Part shown: positions 23,226 to 34,174 of the stretch, one piece after another
Layout: every line of letters starts with the position of its first letter
How positions within the stretch are numbered: position 1 is the stretch's first letter
Assembly: GCA_017979445.1 (NCBI GenBank)
Contig: CM030708.1
Location: forward strand, 34,476,721 to 34,540,720
Length of the DNA stretch: 64,000 nt
Origin: Akebia trifoliata
Lineage: Eukaryota; Streptophyta; Magnoliopsida; Ranunculales; Lardizabalaceae
Direction of reading: 5' to 3'
The notes under the pieces: model-generated
Databases searched by the model: none
What the model was told of the DNA's origin: nothing
What the model saw: only the letters and a program-made list of their open reading frames with translations
Made by a program: the position numbers and the translations under genes

Positions 23226-26200
23226 TTAATTATTATTAGAATAATTCTGTATAATTGCAGATCTACGAATTCTCCAAATTGCCCTTCTCGATTGGCATTC
23301 GAAGAACAAAGGAGGAGGAAACCAGAGATGAGGGCATCGTTTCTGAAGTAGGGGCTTAATTCTCTCCCTCACTCTCTGTTTCCATCTGTTGTAGACTGAT
23401 CTGTAATTTTTTTTTTTATAAAATAATTTGTGGTGTTTTTTATGTCATTTATGTAACAAAAAAATAAGGAATTTTTTTTACAATATTTCGTTATTAATGT
23501 TAAGTGTTAATGATTAATTAGTTTCAATATTGTTTATTTTTAATTATTTCGACTTTATGAATTGTGATTTCGACTTTCGATCAGACTTTTTGTTGGAAAG
23601 AGAACAGATCTCTGAGAAAGTTTACTTTACTTTTTTGGAAAAATAATGAGTTGGAATCGAATTCTGGACCATCCGCTCACCCGACGAGTTTCTGGAACGT
23701 GCACATGGCAGACGTAAGTCTTTAATGTTACTTTATGCGTCCAACTAACGATAGTGGGAAGTGACAATGGGTCGGATCAAATCGGTTACCCTATATGACC
23801 TGATTGGATTTATCAGTTCGGATCGGGTAATTGGGTATCAATCAAACTCAATAGTCAGATGGAATTTGTTTTGGTTCATATTTTGTTAACATTAGTCACA
23901 AAATTCCCCAATTTTTTTTTTTTTAATTTCTCCAAATAAGAGATTAGATGATAAAATTGATGATTTGTGGTTAATTTGCCTAAAATGATAATCTTGAAGA
24001 GATGGGTGCTTCTCTTTTTCAAAATTTATTTTCGTCGACATTCAAATCTAACAAAGATGATTTTGCTAAGAAATGAGAAACTTCAATGCTTTCCATTTTG
24101 TGAAATCTTCCTGATTTTTTTCTACGAAACTTTCTCCAATTTGGGTAAAGTAACAAAATTGGGTTACAATTTTTGTTAGGTTGTTAGGGTAAGGTTTGAT
24201 GTAGACAAGCTTAACTTGAATAAATTTAACAGCTTGAAAACATGAAATTTTGGGTAGGTAAACAAAGGGTTATAAAGAGGTTGAAGATAGTGAAATTTAT
24301 GGCAGAAATATCAAGAGTTCTTAAGTTGGATTTTTGGGATAAAAATTAAGGTTTTGGAAGCTTGAGTTTTTTTTTTTTTTTTTTTTAACTCAATAAGTTT
24401 ATGAATTGGTTTGACAATTCATTCCAATGATTTTTGTGAACAAATCACCTTAATATCCAATCTAGTTGAGCTTAAAACCATGTTATAGTAACTTCTTAAA
24501 AAATGATGAATATAAAAGACAATTAACCAAATAACCTTAAAATATGACATTTTAACTTAAATCTAATTTTCAAGATCATAGAACAAATTGCAAAATGTGT
24601 CTTGTTAAGATGCATTAAATAAATCTTAGAAATAAGCATTTGGAGGGTATTTCTCATATTAAAAAAAATAATAATAATGATATTCTACTCCCCCCTCCTC
24701 CCTCTTCAGACGTGGCATGTGATAAAAACTTAGATTTTCTTGAGATACACAATTGCACATGTATATGGAGATATATAATTGTATATCCCGAGAAAAAAAT
24801 CTACGGTTATATCACATGCCACTTGAAAGAGTAGAGGGGGAAAAAATCCCTAGTAAAATTTCATCTTGGACTTAAAACCTGACCTCCAAAGCTTTGTAGG
24901 CTGCAAGTCAAGTCACCTTTGTTGGGTCGGCCAATCCTATTATAAGGAGCTATTCTAGGCCACCCACTTTGATTGGGTGAATGTCTATGTCAACAAATGC
25001 CCAACGTGAAGGTACACCAACGAAGTTAGGTCCTTTTAGATTCAAATAATACCGTTTGAAATATTTTTCAAATTCAAAACATGAGTATCTTCCCATATTA
25101 AAGATTAATGGTCTTGTCCAAAATAACGGGACAATAAGTTGATTTTCATAAATTTCGTAGTATGTTGGATAGGTTGCTTTTGACTTGTTCATGTCCTCGG
25201 ATTTGAAAAAATGGGGTTGAATAATAAATAAATAAAATCATTGCTTCCACACTTGTAAGCTTCTATTTCAAGCAAAATGTTATTATAATCAATGGAAAGC
25301 TAATTAACCACCATATTTTAATTTTAAGATAAGATGGATCATTCCCCTTTAAGAGTACCTCCGAAAAATAACGTTAAGGATGTCACATTTTTTATTGAAG
25401 ATCGAATTTTACTACTCATTCTAAGATTTTGGTCGTTCAATTAAGCTAAAATATGTTAATATAATTATAGTGTTAAACATCATAGTTTTAAGAATAATGA
25501 TGAATGCACGTAATAAATCATATTCAGTTTGTACGTGGTTGATGTGGTAAGGGTATATATTTTTCTTTGTATATCCCAAAGAAAAATATCAATGGTTTTG
25601 TGCCTTTGCCATGTCAACCGCGTACAGACTGCGAGCATTCATCACAACTCTAGTTTTAAAGCTCACCAAGTTGACTCAACTTGATTGAATTTTTACTTGA
25701 CTCAATCAGAAAACTCATTAGAACAAATTTGTCAAACCAACTCATAAACTTAGTCAAATCGAGTAAAATTTCTTTTTAATTTTCAAAACCATTGAATTTT
25801 CTCCAAAAATCAATTTTAAAACCCTTGACATTTCCCTCCCCAAATTTCACTATCTTCAAGCTCTTTAACCTATTCATTCTCTTTTCAATACATTGGCTTA
25901 AACATCCTGAAGAGAACCCTTGATTTTTTTTTTTTATATCCAAAAACTCGTATGCTCAAAGGGTTAATTTAACTTCCTATAAAAAAAATTGGAATAATTA
26001 ATAATAACTCCTTGTCGACCAGTACCATCACACTTCATAAATCGTAACAAAAGTATCATAAATGAAAGAGGTATTTCATTTATATATTTAACAGATTAAT
26101 TTCTAGGGATCCGAGTTTGATATGAAGGTTTCATATAAAATTATTACGTGAAGCCACGCAAAACAACTCTAGAAGAGCAAATTTGTTGTTCTATTAACAC

Positions 26201-29200
26201 ACATACACATATCAAACAATTAAAACTAAAAATACCCTGATAATGTTTGTAGTAAACTCCTTCGAAATAAGCCCGAGGAGCATTAAAATTGACTACCACA
26301 AAATTATCAAACAAATGACTAGAAGAAAATTGTCATATCTATTGCCATACTTTGTAAGTGGGCTTTTAAAATCTTTTAAAATAGCTTGGACTTCTTAATA
26401 AATAAACTCTAGCACTTGTTTGGGCTCTTTTGTTCCAATTTGAAGGTTGAGCTTTTTATTAGTCTGAATGAGTTGTGATTTCATAACTCCAATTTAACTA
26501 GTGTTTCATACTACATTGATGTGGTGGCCTTAGGTTTCCTCAAGATACAAGTGAAAAGCATTTATAGTTATGTGTGCACCTCCTCGTCTGTGCAGTGTGA
26601 AACGCAGTGAAAAAAAAGAGTAAAATCTCTAATTCATTGGAGATAAAGAGAGAGTGTATTAATATGTTTGCTCGTGGTAATTGTGACATCTTGGGAGAAT
26701 CGATGACTGCATCTTTGATGCACTGGTGGTAGTACTAGTATACATGAGAATTCTGAATTAACTAGTTGTAAATAACCCAAATGGAATAAAGGACTATCCG
26801 GATCTACACTGAGGTATTGACGATAATTCTCAAATATCACATAACAGAATGTGAAACGATGAGATAAAATGCAATAGAAACATAGGAAGGGAATGTGTTA
26901 CCTACTGCTAATGATCTAAGCGAACCCTTTCATTCCGAATTCAAAATTATGAGAATGAATAAATCAAGACATTCTCATTAAAGAGATTTCATTTTTATAG
27001 TCTCTTTAAAAAATGGTCGAGACTTATTTAAATCGGCAATAACCAACTTCTAAAAGCCCAACAATATTACCCTATTTTATAAATTTGGTTGCGTAAACGA
27101 ACCAATAAACTTTCTCTCTCCATTCTCAATTGAACAGCTTAGCTAGTATTGGATGGATTTGTCTTGATATATCTACATTCGGTTGACACATCAAATTAAG
27201 GATTCATGTATCCCATATTATATGATCTAGGTGACGTGGAGAAGAAAAAAACTCACTCTAATACCATGATAAGTTTAGGGATCCAACTTAAAACAAATTA
27301 ACAATGAATACAGAGGCCCAGGATTTTACGAGGAGAGAGGCAAGGCAATTTGTGTCCGATGTGGTACTAAACTCAACACCTTATTAATAATATTCATGGT
27401 AGACCAAATAATCATGTTTAATAATAATATTAAGTGTATAATTTTGATATAAAAATAATAATTATGGATGCCACATGTCATTTGTATGAGAAAAACTATA
27501 GGGTGATTCACATGTAAATATATCTTACAATGTGTGATTTTTATATTTTTGTTACTGGCAACTTACCAATGGTGGTGGTTCATGACTCGTTACGATTGAT
27601 GACACAGTCCGACATCTCCCACATAGCCATTCAGGCAAAAAAAATTATCAGTCTTCACTAAGACCCTATAGAATGTATATTTATTAAACTTGTGGATGGT
27701 TAAAACTTTTGTTAAACATATCTTTTGAGGATACATAACTCATTATTATTTTATTTTTCTTTAGAACATCAAATATAGAAGTATCATGTAAATTTGATGT
27801 CTAGGATTCCACTTTAGTACTGTTTTGATTAGTTGTTAACATAAGGATTGGAAAGGACCAATAAAAAATTAATCTTCGACCGTATATTTTATGATTAACA
27901 TGTTCTGTATATAAACATTAGGGCCCAAAAAAAGAGTGCATAAAATGGGTTAAATTTTATTCAAAATTCTAGTGATTGGAATATAACTGCTTTAGACCAT
28001 TGAAATAGATCTGAATAAAAAAATAGGTCGAGTATGATTTGATATCCCTTGACCTGAGTCGGATTCAAATCAGATATGGGTCTATGATTGTATTCACCTA
28101 GATCTAAATGATATATTACTTTAAAAATTATATTTTTCAAATGAATAATGATTTTCTGACATACACCTCGTACGTGGTATGTACCAAAATCATTGATTCT
28201 TTTTCTCGGGATACACAACTGCATTTATTTATGAGGATATATAATTATGTTTCTCAAGGGAAAAATCTATGATTCTAACCTATGCTACATTAAGAGGCTT
28301 ATTGGGGTGTGTGTAAGAGGGGCCATCCGAAAATCAATCAATCGTGACTCTTTTCAAATATCATTTTCTACTACTTTAATGTAACTTGAATTCTTATAAA
28401 ATAAAAGGATTACAATTGTAAAATAGAGTAATACAGCACAAAAAAAAAAAAAAATGTTGATTGATTCGAAATTATTTGAGTGGACTTTAATCAAGTAATT
28501 TGATTGGGTCAGATCTTGATTACTTGAAAGCAAAATGATTCAAATATAATTTTATCTTGTAATATCTAAATAAGCTTCGAATTTCAGATAATAAAATTTG
28601 GATTTGGATATAGATATACTCAAAATTGGCTCAAGTCTGACTTTTTTACTTCAATTAATTAAGAAAGAGCTTCTTACTCAAGTGTTAGTTAAGAAAGAGT
28701 TTATAACTCAAGTACTAGACAGAAAAAACAACTCTCACTTTAGCTACTAATTAGACTACGAATTCGAGACACAGCTCATAACTAAGGACAGTCTCCTAAC
28801 TCAGAGCTCAGTAGCTCATAAGGAACGTTACCCCCCTAGCCCTCGAACTCACCTATCGACAAACATCGAACTTTTACTTGTATCTTTATACCTAATTTTT
28901 GCCTAGAACTTTAAAGTGATTTCTTTTTGATAGATTAGAACCTCATGTCTGTCTAATCTAAACCGACCTTATTAAGCCCTAAATGAGCCTTACAGGAGGG
29001 ACATTAGCTGTCCAACCAATGCCTAAGATGAAAGCGCATTACATGCTTCCTACAGATCGGTTTCACTAACCATCACATAAGATCATGATCAAAAAAATTA
29101 GGTCACCAAGGCCATAAAAATATTCAAATTTCCATATATATCCCCATATCAGATTTTACATCCTACACCATGTGTAGGGCACTGTTTCTTTTGATTGGTG

Positions 29201-29350
29201 ATTGAAGATCATCTCTTCGAAACACAATTTAAAACATCAAAAAAAAAACATAACTTCTAATTCTTTCCAAAACCCCACAAAACAGTAAAAAGGGTTCCAA
29301 CAAAAGTGACAAAAAGGCAAATGGAAGATATGTTGGTTAGGGTTTCTTTT
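23226..29350. other. Intergenic spacer with small inverted repeats
   Basis: No gene is seen. The first ~230 bases are the likely 3' UTR of the extensin-like gene. Inverted-repeat elements lie at about 24688-24842 (ACGTGGCATGTGAT against ATCACATGCCACTT, with a central TTGAGATACACAATTG/CAATTATATATC foldback), 25507-25645 (TGTACGTGGTTGATGTGG against CCATGTCAACCGCGTACA) and 28155-28320. Otherwise AT-rich, low-complexity DNA. Confidence 0.55.
24688..24842. mobile_element. Small palindromic MITE
   Basis: CTCCCCCCTCCTCCCTC at the left is the imperfect complement of GAGTAGAGGGGG at the right. Inside, GACGTGGCATGTGAT pairs with ATCACATGCCACTT, and TAGATTTTCTTGAGATACAC with a complement near CCCGAGAAAAAAATCTA. 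No clean target duplication was seen. Confidence 0.6.
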
Positions 29351-29912
29351 TTAAGCATAAACAGAACTACAAGACAGAGCCATTAATAGTACGGCCGCTT
29401 GTTCTTCCTCCCCCAACTTCCTCTGTTTCTCCATTGTTGATCTCTGCAATAACACCTCACTTCCCAAACCCACCAATCTCAGTTTCATTGATACACCACA
29501 ACTGCTACTTCTTTCCTTCTTCTTCTTCTCTGTTTCTCCTTTGTTCAAACCCAGAAGAGCCCTCCTCTTCTTTCTGTATCTAATCCCACAAGCATTGCAC
29601 AGAGACTAAAAAACAGAGAGATAAAGATTGAAATCCCCCATTGATTAAAACATGATCAAAGATCAAAGATCAAAGAGCAAAAAATAAAAATGGGGTTTTG
29701 TAAATCACCTTAGGACCAGATGGACCACCTCTCCAAAGAGGGGTTTTGGTTGTCTGGCAATCAATACAACTCTTCTTTCCATTAATGTCTTCAGAACCTG
29801 ATCTCTGTATTAGAAAGATAAGAGTAGATCAATATTAAAATCACATTGAAATTTGTAGATATAAAATACCCAAAAAATATATATGACTCACTTTTTCACT
29901 GAGATCCATCAT
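29351..29912 (-). CDS. LLM-domain B-class GATA transcription factor (GATA15/16/17-like)
   Basis: Three coding exons on the minus strand: 29892-29912, 29709-29804 and 29351-29605, with GT-AG introns at phase 0; 123 residues. The single zinc finger C20-x2-C23-x18-C42-x2-C45 includes [19 protein letters not shown] and is followed by the basic tail [12 protein letters not shown]. The 18-residue loop is the plant B-class type. The C terminus ends [16 protein letters not shown], the LLM motif shared by the GNC/GNL/GATA15-17 group. These short nuclear factors act in greening, cytokinin and light responses in Arabidopsis (family knowledge). The intron inside the finger, right after GPSGPK, is the family position. 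A further 5'UTR intron is suggested by a donor at 29992/29993 (CAAG|GTATGT) and an acceptor near 29926. An acceptor after ACAG at 29805 fits the frame. Confidence 0.92.
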
Positions 29913-30380
29913 TTCTATAGTTCTCTTGAAGATGTAAAAGAAATCGAGAAAGGTGTGGTTGAGGTGGTGAGCTCTTTAAGCTACAAACATACCTTGAATA
30001 ACACGGAGAACATTAATTTCCTGAGTACAGAGTGAGTGCCTATCGAGGAATGAGAAACAGCGCAAAATGTGATTCAGAGAGATAAAGACAGATTTAACAG
30101 ATTTCTGGTGAAAGAAACAATCTTGCATTAAGAAAGAGATCTGTTGCAGAACCCATTGGCAGCAAAAAGTTTCTCCATCAGGAGAGAGAGAGAGAGAGAG
30201 AGATTTGGTGGACCAGGGTCAAGGAACTTGGGCGACTCGATGAAGGAACCAACATGCAGAGAGAGAGAGAGAGAGAGAGGTGAAGAAGAACCGACAGACA
30301 GTGTCTAGAGCCTCTAACCCTTTAATTGACGTTTGTAACAGTGGGAAATCATAAATCATAAGTCTAGAGACACGAAACTC
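29913..30380 (-). promoter_or_regulatory. GATA gene leader and promoter, with two GA/CT repeats
   Basis: On the minus strand this is CT-rich. (GA)n runs on the + strand at about 30181-30204 and 30259-30280 are CT repeats in the sense of the gene, typical of plant leaders. A probable non-coding exon ends at 29993 (CAAG|GTATGT). No firm TATA box. It is cut off upstream by the Harbinger-type insertion at 30384. Confidence 0.45.
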
Positions 30381-30383
30381 TAA

Positions 30384-33300
30384 GGGGGCGATTGATTGCG
30401 CTTCAAAACGCGGAATTTCCAGCGTTTGCGTTGAAAAACGGCGTTTGACGATATTTTGCGTGTTTGTTAACGCTTTTAAATGCTGCGTTTTGACGCGATT
30501 TACGAATGTTAACCGCTGTTTTGAAAAGCGGACGAGAGAGGCTTCGCGCAACCGCGTTTAAACGCAATCAAGTGAAATGACTACTATACCCTTCGACATA
30601 TTTAGAAATTACAGCTTCTGTCCGCGATATTAACTTCGTTCATCGAAAGGGTTTTTCTTACCCATCGATTTCCTCAGCAGCAGCCGACTGAACTCATCGA
30701 CGACGACGACCACCAGCTCCGATCTAACATATCGACGACGCCGAAGTCGACGCTAACTTCGTTCAAGTGAAACCCATCAACGACGATGGCGGAAAAACGA
30801 TTTGAAATTCAAAAACCCATATCGATCGACACCCTTTATCGTTGAACTCAACCCCGATCAAGACAGCGACGAAGATCGACGGCATTGACGACCTCGTTTG
30901 CTATTGACGGCATTGAAGACGACGACTCGAAATCAATCCCTCCGTTTACTCCTTTTTCCGATCGAAACCCATTTTTCCAATCTCTGTGAGCTCTCTCTCT
31001 CTCTAATTGATTTCAATTTTTATGAATAATTCTTGTCGAAATTGCATATTGAATAGAAAATCTTCTGTTAGGGTTCTAATTTGTTGATAGAATTTTATTA
31101 CCAAAAGAACATGTATATCGATCTAAATTTGTGTGAATAATTCGTGATGAAATTGTGTATTAAAGGTTGGATTAACAGAAATTTTTCTGTTAGTGTTCTA
31201 ATTTCTTGGTAGATTTTTGTTAAAAAATAAATTAATAGAAATTTTATTTGTTAGAAATTTTTTCCAACTTATTTTCTTTTCCATTTTAATATTTTTCCAT
31301 TTTCCATTTCTATATTATGGATAAAAGTGACAAGTTTGATGACTCAAATGTAAGATACCATTATTATCATTGGATATTGTTTCCAACTGCCTTTGCTCCA
31401 TGTTTAAATTTTTTTGCTTCAAGTATGATATTTTTAATAGACCATGTTTTGAGCTTGTAACTATAATCAATGTGGAGGGAGTTAATAAAATTATTTTTTT
31501 AGTATCGAAACTTAAAGAAACTCATCTTACAGTTATTGAGACGTTAGTTGTTAAAAAAAATTGATGATTTTAGTTTTTTATTTTTCAGTAAATAATCCAA
31601 CTATCATTAATCTGAACAATTTTCTACTTTCTAAACTAGGAGTAAAAATTAAGATGATTGTGGTTTTTTTATTTGACCATTGATTCCCCATAAGTTTGAG
31701 TTGGGTTTTTAATTTTTATCAACCCGTGTTTGTATTTAGTAGAAAAATAGTTTGAGTTGGGTTTTTAATTTTTATCAACCTATGTTTGTATTTTGGAGAA
31801 AATAGGATTACTTCAGATTTGGCATTGATCTTTGAATAGTAGGTGGCATGGTCCTCAACATTAGCCATTGCTAGAATTGCAAATAAGTGAGAGACTACCA
31901 TGATTAATAGGTCTCTAACTGCCTCAATGATGTTGTACAATCTCATCTCTTAATATGTGGCTATATTTTTCTGTTTTTGAATGCTTCAAGTTTGATGCCA
32001 ATGATCTCAAGATTGTACAATTTGAAATAATTTGAGTGAGCTTCATTCAAAAAGCAAACAAGATGCAGAATTATGGTGGAATTATCTATATGATTTGTTT
32101 ATTTTCGTTGGGATTAAATAAAAAATTAGTAACCTTGGGTATGATGTTAGTTTAGGAAACTTTTAGGAGTTTGATATTAATTGTCTAAAGTGGTCTTCTT
32201 TCTCTGTTCAGCCACTTTAGAAGAATCATAATTGTTGATAATTATATTGCTTGTAGGTGAATTATCATTACTTTCTATATGATATGTGAAGAGAGTGTCA
32301 ATCACCTCCTCATCCATTGCCTTGGGACTAGAAGTATCTGGTCTCATTTTTTTTTTTTCTCTTTTAGACATTTACTCGACTCTCCCCTTTTCAATTCCAT
32401 CCTTCTTTATTAGCTGGCTCAGATATTATTTTAATGCTAAATATGGGACTCTTTTGGAGAGTTGTTGTTTGCAGTTTGTTGGTCTATCTAGAAAGAAAGA
32501 AATAGAAGAACATTTGGGGCAAGGAGTCTTTGCCTAATTCTATTTTGGCAACCGTATGTTCATTTTGTCTAAAAGTTACAAAGAGTTTAGGGGTTCCTTC
32601 TTTGGGCTTTGTAAAGTATGTGATAGGTTTTGCCAATGCACATTACATGGCAATAGGGTTGGTAGATCCTCCTTGCAACCTGAACTATTTTTACCTCTCT
32701 AACAATTTTTTTTTCTTTCTATTGTACTAGTATACTCATTTAGAAATATCCAATCCAATTGTTTCCAATTTAATGTGTGTGATGTTTCCGATTTTGACAT
32801 TAAGAAAACTTGGATTAAGCTTAGGCCACCATTGTATTCATTATAACTTTGAAATACTTACACTAACTAAAGGTTTAAATCGAAAGATACCTTTTCATAT
32901 GCATAATAATGTCAAATTTTATATGCATTGTAATTTTTCAAAGCTTAGGCCACCATTGTAATTTTTGATGCATTCTGCGTACATTATGTTGAATTGTGTA
33001 TTATGCAGGTATTTTGTTTATCAGGAAAATTTTATATGTCTATTTTTAAGAGGAGATGCTGCCGAAATTTCTATAGAATTATAAATTTTTCTATAATTTT
33101 TTATAGATTTATAAACATTTTAAAATTAAAATAATTATTTTTTTAATTTTTTATATAATTTTATTATATTTATATATATATTTAGTGTAATTATATATGT
33201 ATAGGGGTATTCTGGCAATTTTTATGCATTCTGGTTGCATTATCAACCTTAAGGGCATTCTGGTCATTTTACCCTACTACAGCAGATTTTAGAAGCTGTA

Positions 33301-33460
33301 TCAAACAGTCCACAGTCAGATTCTAGTCAACAGCACAGCAGTTTTTAAAAGCTCTATCAAACAAGTTTTTCAGCTTTTCAGATTCTGACAGCAGATTCAG
33401 ACAGCAGATTCAGACAGCAGAAGCTGACAGCAGTTTTAAGAAGCTGAATCAATCGCCCCC
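30384..33460. mobile_element. PIF/Harbinger-type element, 3.08 kb, non-autonomous
   Basis: The ends are inverted: GGGGGCGATTGATT is exact at both termini, then GCGCTTC at the left and CAGCTTC at the right (reverse strand). It is flanked by TAA on both sides (30381-30383 and 33461-33463). A 3-bp TAA/TTA duplication and G-rich TIR are typical of PIF/Harbinger. The left subterminal region is rich in AAACGC/GCGTTT motifs and the right in CAGCAGATTCAGA repeats. A CG-rich block (30600-30980) with many CGACGA units precedes an AT-rich interior. I found no intact transposase or Myb-like frame. A LINE fragment lies inside (about 32285-32730). Confidence 0.82.
32285..32730 (+). pseudogene. LINE reverse-transcriptase zinc-binding (zf-RVT) fragment inside the Harbinger-type element
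   Basis: Reading from 32285 gives ICEESVNHLLIHCLGTRSIW, matching the plant zf-RVT signature CxxxxEsxxHLxxxCxxxxxxW. A frame change in the T run at 32347-32359 leads into SLLDIYSTLPFSIPSFFISW and onward, with further stops (for example near 32500). This is the 3' end of a degraded non-LTR retrotransposon carried by or inserted into the DNA transposon. No poly-A or TSD was fixed. Confidence 0.75.
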
Positions 33461-33463
33461 TAA

Positions 33464-33785
33464 GTGGTCCTCCCTCGGGTTTCTAAATGACCAAATTGAC
33501 CTTAAATCTGAAAATCTAGTCCCCGCGATTCATCTGTCCAAAAACATAAAAGGGTAAAGAGCGTAATTTTCTATTCTTAAAATAAATAATAAATAAAAAA
33601 GAGTGCATATAATACGAAGGACTTCTCGCACGTTGACGTGGAAGTATATAATTATTAATTAAATAAATAAATAAAAGAATTTCTCTATGAGTTTATGTCA
33701 AGTCTATCCATAAAAAATTTGTCATATTAAAAAATATATATATTTTAAAATTCTATGAGTTTTAAATAATATATATATATATATA
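33464..33785. other. Spacer between two transposons
   Basis: AT-rich DNA with an AT microsatellite (about 33768-33794) into which the foldback MITE inserted. No gene. Confidence 0.5.
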
Positions 33786-33794
33786 TATATATAT

Positions 33795-34174
33795 GGGTCC
33801 CGTTCGCCACCCTTAGTTTTACCACACACTTTAACAAACGCGTTTTGTCTTACATGGGTTAGAAGTTTCGGAATGAGCTGATTTTTGGTGAGGATGATCT
33901 CCATGGTGAGGAGATCATCCTCACCAAAAATCAGCTCATTCCAAAACTTCTAACCCCATCAAAATTGATTTACAAAAAATGGACGGTCCACGATTTTTCA
34001 ACGTGTAAACATGGGCTAAACATTTCGGAATGGGCTGATTTTTGGGGAGGATGATCTTCTAATCATAGAGATCATCCTCACCAAAAATCAACTCATTCCA
34101 AAACTTCTAACCCATGTAGGACAAAAAACGTTTGTTAAAGTGTGTGGTAAAACTTAGGGTGCTGAACATTTCCC
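33795..34174. mobile_element. Foldback Mutator-like MITE, copy 2 of 3
   Basis: A 380-bp element starting GGGTCCCGTTCGCCACCC and ending in the imperfect complement (GGGTGCTGAACATTTCCC). TTTTACCACACACTTTAACA at the left is the exact complement of TGTTAAAGTGTGTGGTAAAA at the right. It is inserted in an AT microsatellite with TATATATAT on each side (33786-33794 and 34175-34183), consistent with a 9-bp duplication but not decisive there. The interior has two back-to-back hairpins with arms around GGAATGAGCTGATTTTTGG / CCAAAAATCAGCTCATTCC, separated by a GGACGGTCCACG spacer. Confidence 0.88.

Noticed and set aside
30219..30551. Minus-strand 110-codon frame
   Set aside because: It spans the border of the Harbinger-type element (30384) and has no recognisable domain; part is the CT-repeat leader of the GATA gene.
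33795..34174. The repeated arms as a CRISPR-like array or bacterial repeat
   Set aside because: The repeats are inverted hairpin arms of a transposon in a plant genome, not direct repeats with unique spacers.
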